This document shows positions 10,501-20,181 of a stretch of DNA of 64,000 bases, in pieces. The stretch covers positions 2,608,997-2,672,996 of the forward strand of contig NMRA01000001.1 in NCBI GenBank assembly GCA_002633005.1. Direction: 5' to 3'. The translations under genes and the position numbers were made by a program. A model generated the notes under the pieces. It did not search any database, had not been told where the DNA came from, and worked only from the letters and a program-made list of their open reading frames with translations. The DNA comes from Phoronis australis (taxonomy: Eukaryota > Phoronida > Phoronidae). Numbering within the stretch: position 1 is the first letter of the stretch; each line of letters begins with the position of its first letter.

Positions 10501-11890
10501 CTTGCCAATGAAAGTACACGTATCTACCTCAGGCGTTGCCACACCAAGTTTGACAGCTTCGCCCCTTTTCTTCCATACCTCGGTGATGGATAGTTTACCC
10601 CTTATCAGCATTTTCAAGCTTTCAATACGCCTTACCCTCTACGTGATGCAAACAGTCTATGCGCTCACCGTAACTGTATGCAAGCGAGGCGTTGCACAAT
10701 TTGCAGAAGACAACTGATGCTCCTTTTTGCTGAGACATAACCATTCCTCAGTCTTGCGTGTCAAAAATACCTCTTCCTTTTTTCCACAAGTAGTTTTTCT
10801 TATGAAGATACCCTTTCACATCCTAATCAGACACCACATCAGTTGACATTTTAACAACAGTACATTATTACCTGGAGATAGCTGGAATCAAATGAAGTAT
10901 ATTTTCCACCAATCACAGAAGTCATTGTTCATAGTTTACAGGGCTTGGAATTTTCCGCGGAAACGCGGATTTCCGCTTTTTTGAAATGTGGTTTCCGCTT
11001 TTTTTATAATATTTCCGCGTAAAAATATCGGATTTGATGTGAAATTTCCGCGGCAAAATCCTTTCTTACCGCGGCGTTGCAGACGACGTTCACCTTGGAC
11101 AGCAGAACTTGCTCTTTATGGTTCGGAGGAACGTAAATTGTCAACATTGCCGGGGCATCTGGGTAAAGCGTGGTGTGATTTTCAATGGCGGCTCGTGTTA
11201 TTGTTAAGCGCGGCGACAAATACTACCGCCCTGCANNNNNNNNNNTTAGTCCTCCCGATCTCTGTCGCGGAAAGCTGAGGTTCGCATTAACCATTTCAAA
11301 GGCTGGTTATCGGGCATGATTTGGGCCGTAAAAGTTTCCGCGTTTTTTGTCATTGGTCATTCCAAGCCCTGAGTTTAGGCCAGTGCCGCTGAATATCAGT
11401 AGGAGAGGCCTTGCAATAGGCAGTCCCGGGTTACACTGTGACACTCGAATCTTGCTTTATTTACCCACAATGCCGCACTATCCATCAGGCTTTTTTGTAT
11501 TTTGTGCCATTGGAGTTCCACAGTAACTGTTGTCATATTTGTTACATGTTTTTTTCGACTGTATTACTCTATTCGTCCTTTCAACGCCAACGAAGTATTG
11601 CTGCTGTGCTGTGTGCTTCAATTCCACCCTGAATAATGTTGAATAATCTTGACAAATATCTGTGGATGCATGATGTTACTTTCGTCGTCTTCCTGACATC
11701 AATCAAAGACAAGAAAATGTGGAGCGAGTGGATGAAGTACTGCTATGCAGCCCTAGTTGTAACAGTAACTGAAGGTGGCTCACTTTCTTCTTGCAGGGAC
11801 TGTGCTGAGCATGAGATTACCGAGAATGCCCTGAACGATGAGGTGGCAGACAAGCTATGGGATATGACCAAGCAGTGGACGTCATTATAA
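1545..11890 (+). CDS. RDH13-like short-chain dehydrogenase/reductase (SDR7C type), 7 exons
   Basis: Exons 1545-1654, 3504-3622, 4451-4606 (or its copy 6198-6353), 7981-8085, 8876-9088, 9862-10069, 11797-11890; 334 aa. Exon 1 encodes a hydrophobic N-terminal segment (WIIAGVGGLLFAL), typical of membrane-anchored retinol dehydrogenases. Exon 2 gives the NADP-binding motif TGANQGIG, exon 4 NNAG, exon 5 the catalytic YAMSK (YxxxK), exon 6 the NPGVVNT motif. The family reduces or oxidises retinoids and other lipid aldehydes with NADP(H) on membranes. The residue expected to be the catalytic Ser is Ala (VCVSAAAF, where the neighbouring paralogue has INISSVGH), so activity may be altered or lost. Exon lengths match those of the RDH13 gene at 14800-19779. 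The exon 3 copy is the same length and phase and encodes the same residues. Start chosen as the first ATG before the hydrophobic segment. Orthology within the family is not settled. Confidence 0.88.
1790..2168. repeat. imperfect foldback element in intron 1
   Basis: A left arm of about 75 bp from 1790 (GTATGGCC..GCTGTGCGTGAACTTGG) matches the reverse complement of about 2098-2168 (CCAAGTTCGTGCACAGC..GGCATAC) with gaps and mismatches. The separation is about 230 bp. It looks like an old non-autonomous DNA transposon; no target duplication recognised. Confidence 0.5.
2779..3330. repeat. diverged tandem repeat with TGCCACTAG core
   Basis: Related blocks starting near 2779, 2909, 3027, about 3166 and 3308 each carry a core like AACTGCCACTAGGGG, several followed by GTCAGC(C/T)ATG about 50 bp later. 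Period is roughly 118-141 bp and copies are strongly diverged. The last block contains CCACTAGATGGCGC (3313-3326). Confidence 0.5.
3988..4272. mobile_element. foldback MITE, 'TTTAGCTACTAAAAACAAAAA' family, copy 1
   Basis: The left arm (CCTTGTTTAGCTACTAAAAA, then ATTCCATTT) is repeated inverted at the right end (GGAATATCATGAGAGTAAAA, then TTTTTAGCCAGTTAAACAGG). The same element is at 36406-36757, where the arms match better. No coding capacity. Confidence 0.6.
5337..5653. repeat. minisatellite of 15-bp unit, about 21 perfect copies
   Basis: The unit AGTATAGTCAACTGG is repeated without a single substitution for over 300 bp, ending at the N at 5654. A homologous array in duplication copy B has only 7 units. 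Since the unit is a multiple of three with no stop, both strands stay open across the array; this is not coding. Confidence 0.97.
5744..6014. mobile_element. foldback MITE copy carried in duplication copy B
   Basis: Same element as 3988-4272, present here because it lies inside the duplicated segment. Confidence 0.55.
7081..7187. repeat. minisatellite of 15-bp unit, 7 copies
   Basis: Same AGTATAGTCAACTGG unit as at 5337-5653, with one variant unit (AGTGTAGTCAACTGG). Confidence 0.95.
9490..9663 (-). mobile_element. non-LTR retrotransposon (LINE) C-terminal fragment
   Basis: Reading the minus strand from 9663 gives 57 codons up to a stop at 9490. They show the pattern typical of the region after the reverse transcriptase in LINE proteins: ITGHCKLARHRNITGH, then CPNCG, ET-x2-H, ICP and a final TRHR. 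The open frame continues past the stop for about 40 more residues. It is an isolated, broken fragment in intron 5 of the first SDR gene. Confidence 0.6.
10378..10740 (-). pseudogene. remnant of transposon-derived zinc-finger protein
   Basis: On the minus strand, 10740-10640 reads a finger-like segment (FCKLCNASLAY, with two His about 20 residues on). In another frame 10617-10378 reads a segment containing ASLVKSMFPDSKIA. I recognise both, in this order, as typical of repetitive, hAT/BED-finger-like transposon proteins of invertebrates. The frame break and lack of a transposase core mark it as a relic. Confidence 0.45.
10939..11371. mobile_element. hAT-like terminal-inverted-repeat element with target duplication
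   Basis: Ends are CAGGGCTTGGAAT (10939-10951) and its exact complement ATTCCAAGCCCTG (11359-11371). Both ends are directly flanked by AGTTTA (10933-10938 and 11372-11377). TIRs beginning CAGGG suggest the hAT superfamily, although hAT normally makes 8-bp duplications. The interior is rich in TTTCCGCG motifs and CpG, unlike its AT-rich host intron. It holds a 10-N gap (11236-11245) and no intact transposase. Confidence 0.75.
11236..11245. other. assembly gap (10 N)
   Basis: Ten undetermined bases inside the hAT-like element. Confidence 1.
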
Positions 11891-14799
11891 TACACAGCTA
11901 CATCTGGTGGTTGTTCGACATCTGCTAGGTATCCTTGTGGTGAGCTGTTAGTGTATCATAGCTCTGCCAGATTCATCCAGAATTTCTACTTAAGTGTTGG
12001 TGCAAAACATGTGGATATCATTCATTTAACATAGTGTGTTGTAAGCAAGACTGCAATGGCCATAAAAACAAGTTTTTTTATAGTGCTTAGGACACCAGTA
12101 ATTAATTATATTGTCTAGACATTTTCATGTTGTTCATATTAAGAACTATGTAGTGTAAGTGGGATGGTAATAGTGTAGATTTTATACTTTCCTATTTAAA
12201 GTTGTGTCGGTGTTGAATTCGTTGTGAATGTTTAGAGCCATGTAGAGTGATTATGTCTAGTCACGATTTACATCTTCACAGTGGATTAAGTGAAGTTTGT
12301 AGAGATTCTGTGTGCGCCTCATCCCTAGTACCATCATCTCCCTATTAAAGATCCACTAAAATGCATTCCAGAGGAAAAATACGTTTGTAAAAATGCCACT
12401 GCATGCAGTTTCAGGTTTGACAACATGTTATGTTCATTAGGCTTAAGTTAGATAATGGGTCACACAGGAATCAATGACACAGGCTGTTTTCCTGGCTCGA
12501 TATTTTGCAGTTGTATACTAGTTGGATGGCAGCATTGCAAACAGAAGTGTCACATTGTGGACACAGTTGCTCATGATGGTAGGACATAACTTGTATAGCA
12601 AATTTTATTTCAATGTTCTTCCAGGTATTGGTATCATGCTCAGTTATCCAAAAATTTGCATTTGCTTGTTATGTTGAAGATATTTGCTTTAGTGTGCAAA
12701 AAGATTTTTTATTTTGAAAATCATGTTTTTTGTAAAAAGTAATTCATAGTTTAAGACAGCCACTGTTTTGCTGAATGGAATCAATCACCTTTTAGTTGAT
12801 AGTTGTGCATATCAACAGCCAAATAATGCTGTCTAGGACTGGGTTGGGTTTGTTAATTGGGTTCATCTCAAAATGTGTAGGTTTTTCAGGTGCGTTTCGT
12901 GTCCTCTACCATGAAATGGAAAATCAGAATTTCTTAATTTCTTCCCCAGCATTCGCCATATTTACAAAACGTGGTTGTTAGTTGAGGTGTCATGATTACA
13001 GCCCTTCATTTTTGGTTGTGGTATTGTGTGCGAGTCATTGAACAGTCACAGTATGTTAACCTGCTCTCCTGACTTGCTCTGTTAGGGCTCATACGCACAA
13101 CATATTACTCAAGACCTGACAAAAAATTGACTACTTTCCTATTATACCTAGAATGAACTTTTGAATTTTACGTTGCAATTTAATTTTCAAGCCTCAAAAA
13201 AAGATTGGTGGTTTCAGACCTTTGAAATGTTTAATGGAAACTCTTATCCATTATTTACTATTGTATTTATTTTACTGCCAGCAAAACTCATTCCAGCATT
13301 GCTTACATGTTGTTGTTTCCTGGTACGGTCAAGTTTGTTGCAGCAGATCATTTGCACTGGTTGTAGGTTAGGTTAGGGTCAACCAGTTCCCTGGATTGGC
13401 TGTGTACTTGACCATCTTTTTTAGAGTTTTCTCATGGAATGATTTGATGCAATGGAAGGAGATTAACACCTATACTGTATAACTTTGCAAGTGTTTACTG
13501 TTCATGCACTTACGGAGTCATTTTTATAACCAGAAAAACTCACAGGTTTGAATGTTTTATCAGACATAATAAAGAGTTACTGAAACTATGATTTTAGTTA
13601 TTTATTTTGGCATGGACATTATTAGCTGCATCCATAAACGATTTCCATACCTCGTCAGAAAATCATCAAATTGCTTTTACTTCTGTTCCATGTCAGGTTT
13701 AAGAATAAATCCTAGAATTCGAATGTTGCAGTTTAGCAAATTGTAAACACAAGAATGAACAGAAAATAACTTCTCAGAACTAGTAACATGTCCATTTAAG
13801 GTTATCTCAAACAAAAAGTTGCCGTTTTTACAATATTCCACGTCTAGCTAAATACCTTATCCTCATTCTAGTGGAACTTCAAATACGAATTATATAACCT
13901 GTAGCAAGAAAAAATATTTAGCAGAACCACAATCAACCACATGGAAATTTTACTCCTTATATAAGGTCAAAGCTTACAGAGCTGTCCTATGACGTGAAAA
14001 ATGAAGACAAAACATAGTTTTGACGCTGAGTGAGTTGCACGTCTGCGTTTTCACGAACACGGCAAATTGTGAAAAAAAAATGCCCCAATTCATTCATAGT
14101 TACAGTAACAATTTCGATCTCATGTTTGCAGCATGCTTTAGCCACAGATACCCCATTTCTACCTCCATTTCGTAGTTGGTTTCTTTCAGTCTCCCCAGCA
14201 CGTGGTTCATACGTGAAATGTGTTAAGTAGCAGAGAACAGTTTCATATACACATGGGAATGTTATTTCACTGGATAAAAAACGGATTGAAATAGGTGAAC
14301 AAATTGGGACAATGCAAATGTTTCCACGTACGTTGTAGCACTTCCAGCCAATTCAGATTATTTTTGATGGTTCGTGCTATAGAACTTTGACTCCAATTTT
14401 TAAAAATCTAATTTACACTTCATTGGAGAAAAACCACAACTTAAGATGCATACCATGATTTATTAGACAACTAACTTCAACACTGTTGACACCAACTTCA
14501 TATTGACCACCCTGTGATTACCGTTTTCCCCATTTTTTCACAACACATTAAGTTCACTTGCAAGCTACATAGACTTGAACGTCAGTTGCCTGTTTGCCTT
14601 GGCCCAACGTAACAGTAGTGTTGCTAGACATACAATAAATTAAGAGTTAAGTAGCTGAAGGATTTTCAGAAGTTCTTTTAATTAAATAGTGATAATGAAT
14701 TATAAGGCCTAAAGACTAATATTCTGCCTTCTAATCAGACCAGTTGTGGATAAAGCAGGTTTATTTAGTTCTCTAAAAGAAACATGTGCACTAAATTTA
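11891..14799. other. spacer between two convergent SDR genes
   Basis: Non-coding as far as I can see; short ORFs here have no recognisable content. It should contain the 3' UTR of the first SDR gene (candidate signals ATTAAA near 12342 and AATAAA at 13568-13573) and the 3' end of RDH13 on the minus strand (AATAAA complement at 14760-14765). Confidence 0.5.
14760..14765 (-). terminator. polyadenylation signal AATAAA of RDH13
   Basis: TTTATT on the plus strand, about 35 bp beyond the stop codon of the minus-strand gene. Position fits; use not proven. Confidence 0.4.
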
Positions 14800-17700
14800 T
14801 CACAGTTGTTTCAGCCTTGTCCACACCTCACTTATTGCCCACAGCCTTTTGGCTGCCGCTGAATCCTTAGCCTTTTCGGACACTTCCGCCTCTTTACAGT
14901 CACTGTAAATACAAATCACAAAGTAAATTACTAATTATTCTGAGACAGCACAATACTCAACTGGAGAATGACCAATCACATTGCATAAAACTTCAGTTTA
15001 CTTGAAATGTGCCACATGAATGGTCAACTTTAGAATTGAGTCTTGAGTAAAGTGCCAGTATGGCCTAGAACAAGGTGAAGTTTTAAAGTTAAAGGTTTCA
15101 GGAGAGCAATCAGAAACTAAAGCAAAGTTTTACAGAGTAACAAAATATAGATTTTTTCAAACTGAGCTGGTAGACACAGATATCTTGCAAAACTCAATTT
15201 TATTTAAATTTACACTTTGCAACATTTCCTGTATACAGCAGCAGCTAATGCAAATAGCCTTGCGGGATTCTCAAGGATGACTACACATAGTTATTGACTG
15301 AGGCACTAGGGAAATATATAGTCCAAAATTGAAACGGGTCAAACATTGAGTTTGGTCACGCATATTTGAAGATTGTGTCAATAGTACATACACAGCTGAT
15401 TTCCTCAGCTGAATGCAGTTGTTTCGCATACAGCTATCTCCTATGACACTACAAAAGGCATTTGAATTCACTGGCAATAGTAATTGACATTTCTCAGTTT
15501 GAAGGAAACATTGGGAATGCTAGGATTGTGGAAAATCGAGCCATCAAGGAAAATTTGTCACAAGGCGGCAGGCTAGCTGGAAATTCCATAAATTTGGAGT
15601 CTGTGATGTGGAAACATCAGTATTCATCTATAACTAATTAGTTTCAGTCCAGTTCCTGTTCACATCTCATGAGGACTCCAAGTCATGAATGCTTAACTCA
15701 TCTAGTAAGCATTTACTAACTATGCAACTGCTATATTCAAATGATACTGCAACTGTCAGACCACATACACACGACAACACAGATGTCAGTCAACCATTAA
15801 CTGTTTACCTAAAGTATTTTCCAGATACTTTTTCTAAACTTGGATCAAGTGCACAGTAGAGTATGGTCTGAATGCCTTCTTCTGGCATCTTAAGAGATGA
15901 CTTGGTGATTGGTGCCAACACAGTGCTAGAGATGGTGGACTGCTGGAGCCCTGTGTGCCGACCAATATTGGTCTTGACGACCCCTGGATGTACTGCATTG
16001 GCTGTAACCCCACTACCTGAGACAAAGTATACTTAAGAGATCAGTACTCAATCGGAAAATTAGCACTATACAGTAAATCTAAACAAATAAAATTGATCAG
16101 TCTCATTCATTGCACTATGACTGTAGCACAGAGTTTACACAGGAACTAAGGATGGTTTTTGTAAAAAAGTCGTAAGTAGAATAATTAGCAGAACAAAGAT
16201 AACCAACCTTAAATTTGTTTGGGATAGAGACTAAAGTCATTTTTAAAGCAGTTCCAAATGGGGCAATGATATTTTACCAAGTTGTTTGATAAATAACAAT
16301 TAGCAACTTTCATAGTTTCCAAAAATCATTGCTTTCAAAACAACATTCGTTCAAGAAAATTACTGACTCTTCCAATGTGAAAACTGAATCGATCGTTACC
16401 TTTAAGTCTTTCTGAAAGTTCCTTTGTAAATAAAATATTGGCCAGTTTACTCTGGTCATAAGCTTTTCTCTTGTCATAACTGTTCACGCTGTTCAAGTCT
16501 TCAAAATTTATCTCTCCTCGCATATGCCCAACACTGGATATGTTGATAATACGACTAGGGGCACTCTGTTTTAACTTGTCCAATAAAAGATTGGTCAACA
16601 GGAAATGACCTGAAAATTAAAGTTAAAATGAACTGAACTTGCAGGTACAATTTACCAAATTATTTACAGAATGAAAAAATGAAAAACATACAGTACTTCT
16701 TGATAGTGGACAACTTGTTAAAATTGTAAATATGTCCTCTCGGCTTTTGAACTAGTTGTTGTGCACTTAAATATCTAATTTTTTTACAATGGGTACATGA
16801 CATTTAAATAACAGAAATAAAATAAGACTAACTGAATTGATAAAATTGCCATAGATTACGGGCAAAGTCTTTATCATCAACTCAGTTCTGACGATCAAAT
16901 AATTTCACTGGCCAGCAAATTGATAGCAAAAAATAAAATAAAGTAAGAAGCAATAGTTTTCAAATACATATTTCAAGACATGAAATCAAAAAATGTTTCA
17001 AAAATAGCAATATGATTTTGTTGTAGTTTTATCTACGATTCATCTGAAGTTTGAAACTTTCAAATTTCTTCAACCAGTTGCTGATTCTGAATCCAAAAAT
17101 ACACTACAACCTATAACCAACTTAAGCAAACTTAACAAATACTGAGGTAAACAAAAATGCACATTGTTGACCTGCAACTTTATGTAATGTGCAAAGGAGC
17201 AATTCAGTAATATTACAAGGGTTTTATGTGTTATACAGTTACCTAGATGGTTAACACCTAAATGTTCTTCAAACCCATCTTTGGTGAGAGTTCTCTTGGG
17301 TATCCACATAACACCAGCATTGTTAATTAGGATATCTAGCCTCTTTTCACCTGGAAAAATATGTTAAGACAATTAAGCACAAACCAAATAAACATCACAG
17401 ACTTGGTGTTTTCAGTTGACTGCGTAGTTATTCATAGCAGTTGTTCATAAACCTCAAAAACTTACTTTTATTTCAAAACTAACATAACAATATGTTACAT
17501 AACTATAACAAAGAACACAAACTTCTGAGCTTCAAAGCACACAAAATACTGCACCCATACAGGGTATCAGAAAATGTTATACAACAAAATAGCTGTGTGT
17601 AATTGGCTACTTTGCAGTGTAATACTTTAACTGTGACTCTTGCATTAGGAACCAACTATGGCATTACTCTTGTTAAAATCATCAGCAAATTCCCTGATGG

Positions 17701-19779
17701 ATGCCAGTGACGCGAGGTCTAGCTGCCTCAAATGGACTTTAAGATTAGCTGTCTCCTCGATGATTTCATTTCTTACAGTCTCTCCCTTCTTCAGGTCTCG
17801 ACAAGCTAAGATAACTTTTCCACCTAGAAACAACAAAATTTTATAATGTTACACAACAACACTAAGGGTCTTGATTAGGATTGCATTTGACTGTATGACT
17901 ACAAATTAAGTTTTCAAAAGCTTCGTTGTCTCCTGATCACAACTAAAACCAATATAGGCACTGTGAATCAGTGATGCATTACAAAGTCTTCACAGAATTT
18001 CCCATAGTAAGTCCCAAAGAGTATGTGAACCCACATCCATGCCTGGGTATAATGTCTGAAATGAGGCCATATAAACAAAAAATAAAACCTAATATGTTGA
18101 GACATGTTTTGTGTTGGCTGTAATTAGGCTATAAATCAAACAGAGAGAATTCAGGTAAAATTTGATATCACATAATCCACATTCATGCAAAAAGAGCTTC
18201 AGCTATAACACGGACTCTACATTTTGGAAAATCATACAAACTTTATTTGCACGTGGGTGAACCTGTTTTCAGAAACTCTCAGAATAGTTTTTGGTTTAGG
18301 TCATCAAACTGGACCATATAAAAGAAGTGACACCTCGTACTCAGCACATAAAATAAGCTGCTGAGTCAAGCCAATAACTGATCCTGCTCCCAAGCAATGA
18401 GGAACTGTCAGTAACTCCTAAGCCTAGAAATCAGTGCTCATCTGAGTAAAGTGGTCACATGTATAACTGCAGGTGATATAAACAATTTTAGATGGGTCCA
18501 TATTTGAAGTTTTGCTGCCCATATTCAACTAGATATACAACAGGCTTACAGCAGCACATGGAACAATAATGAAATTTATACCTCTCTTGGCTAGTTCTCG
18601 CGCTGTTTCTTTCCCCAAGCCACTGTTAGCACCAGTTATAACAACAGTTCTGCCGTACACTGTTTCATCGCCAGTATAGCGTACACCTCTTGACCGTTCC
18701 CTGTAAAATAAGAAGCTATGGATAACATGGTTATTACCCTATGACGGATTTAAAGTAAACAAAAAATGACCATTGCACTTTATTAAATACGACTTAACCT
18801 TATGGCCACCAAAGGCGATAATGAAAAACAACTTCTGAAGCTCCACCAAAAAGTTGGGAGAAAATGTGCAAAATTTATGTTTTGTTAAAGCCTGGAATCC
18901 TTCACCGAGTGACAAATGGAACAATTTCAATAAAGCATGACAATATGCAATGCAAACACAATACGCAAATTTCACACGCTTAGTAAAATTAACAAAAAGA
19001 GTAGCTTAGTACTTTTTACCATATTCACATACTTGCAAAGATAGAAATGGTACATAATCTTCCACCGTCTTGCACTCAACAGAAAAACAAAATTTTAAAT
19101 GGTATTCTGTTGAATGAACATTGCAAATGCCTATGATCTGTCTCACTACAACACGCTATAGATCGGAGTTCAATTCTACTGACATGAGAAGTGATTTCTG
19201 GGATTTAAAAAAAAAGTAAATTTGATGTTGCTTGAGCTCACGCTCGGCCCAAGTAATGACAGTCCAGCAGGTTCTGTCAGCATGTTGAGCATAGTCACTC
19301 TTAGACAACAATAAACTGCTAATCCTTCCCTATGGCCCAAGAAGCCCAGATATCACTTGTAATCTTGGTAAAGAATAAGCTGACTCAAGTTTTATAATGG
19401 CACATGGCTTAAATCAAAAACTTGTTAGTCTGACAGAATGCAGTTTTGTAGCACACAGCAGATGTTATGAATAGTACTAGTTTTTGGCCAAATTAGAAGT
19501 AAGAAGCTTAAAACAAACATGACGTTAGAGTGCAACATGAAAGCAACTTTTCGATACATAAATATTGTCTTCTCAGGTACAATAGTCAGACAGAACAAAA
19601 GATTGTAAAGAATTACATGTGCATGAGCCATTGATTTCCCGAAAAGTGCAACTTGACATGCTACTTGTATGAATCATCTCATCTTATTGAGATACTTACT
19701 TCATCAAAACAAAAGCACCAACACCGGTTCCCACGACACTAGCAAAGAACAAGTAATTGGGAATTCTGATTTTGGGCAT
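14800..19779 (-). CDS. RDH13: retinol dehydrogenase 13 orthologue, 7 exons
   Basis: Exons on the minus strand: 19779-19700, 18700-18582, 17823-17668, 17350-17243, 16609-16400, 16016-15809, 14902-14800; 327 aa. The N-terminus has a hydrophobic stretch ([18 protein letters not shown]) as in vertebrate RDH13, an NADP-dependent retinaldehyde reductase attached to the inner mitochondrial membrane. Visible SDR motifs are [20 protein letters not shown], the catalytic Ser in [13 protein letters not shown] (YxxxK) and [14 protein letters not shown]; the last, followed by STISSTVL, is a particular RDH13 feature. All catalytic residues are present. Splicing keeps frame at every junction (phases 2,1,1,1,1,2). 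The gene lies tail-to-tail with its paralogue at 1545-11890 and head-to-head with NRDE2. A polyadenylation signal lies about 35 bp after the stop. High confidence in family, good confidence in orthology. Confidence 0.9.
18240..18490. mobile_element. foldback element family A, copy 1 (in RDH13 intron 1)
   Basis: Contains the family marks AGAAGTGA, CTCAGCACATAAAAT, CAAGCAATGAGGAACTG and AGAAATCAGTGCTCATCTGAGTAAAG. The right part is the complement of the family left end (CAGATGAGAAGTGATTTCTG). Diverged; ends approximate. Confidence 0.5.
19140..19390. mobile_element. foldback element family A, copy 2 (in RDH13 intron 1)
   Basis: Left end ACATGAGAAGTGATTTCTGG, internal CACGCTCGGCCCAAGTAATGAC and AACAATAAACTGCTAA, and right end GAAGCCCAGATATCACTTGT match other copies. 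Ends approximate. Confidence 0.5.
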
Positions 19780-20181
19780 CTTATAAACTTCGGAGGTGGA
19801 AATAAGGTATTTCCCAAATGTCTTAGTAGTAGATTCGTTCAGAAACCCAGATTCGTTTTCAAAAACAGCAAATCAGATGTTCTCCGCCTAGAAGGTTCAG
19901 AGTTTTACTTCTTCAGAGTTCACTACCAGTACATGTACCGGTATTACTAAAGCAAAGGACTACACGACTACACTTCAGACTTAGATTCGGACTCTCAGTC
20001 GACTACTCTCTCCCTCTCCCAGTCTCTCTGTCACAATCTAATTCTTAACTGGGTAGTCAACAACAGTCAAATCATAAACACCAGTGTAGATACATTTTAC
20101 AAATAAATGTTACGCATTTTAAATATTGCGATAAACATTTCCAAAATTTCACACCCGCTTGGTTAACTTATCACAGCAAAC
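19780..20181. promoter_or_regulatory. shared head-to-head promoter region of RDH13 and NRDE2
   Basis: The two start codons face away from each other 402 bp apart, so both promoters must lie here or in untranslated exons. No TATA box is obvious for either gene. A CTCTCTCC-type pyrimidine stretch lies near 20008-20030. Confidence 0.5.

Noticed and set aside
10988-11278. ORF across the N run
   Set aside because: It lies inside a non-coding TIR element and runs through undetermined bases.
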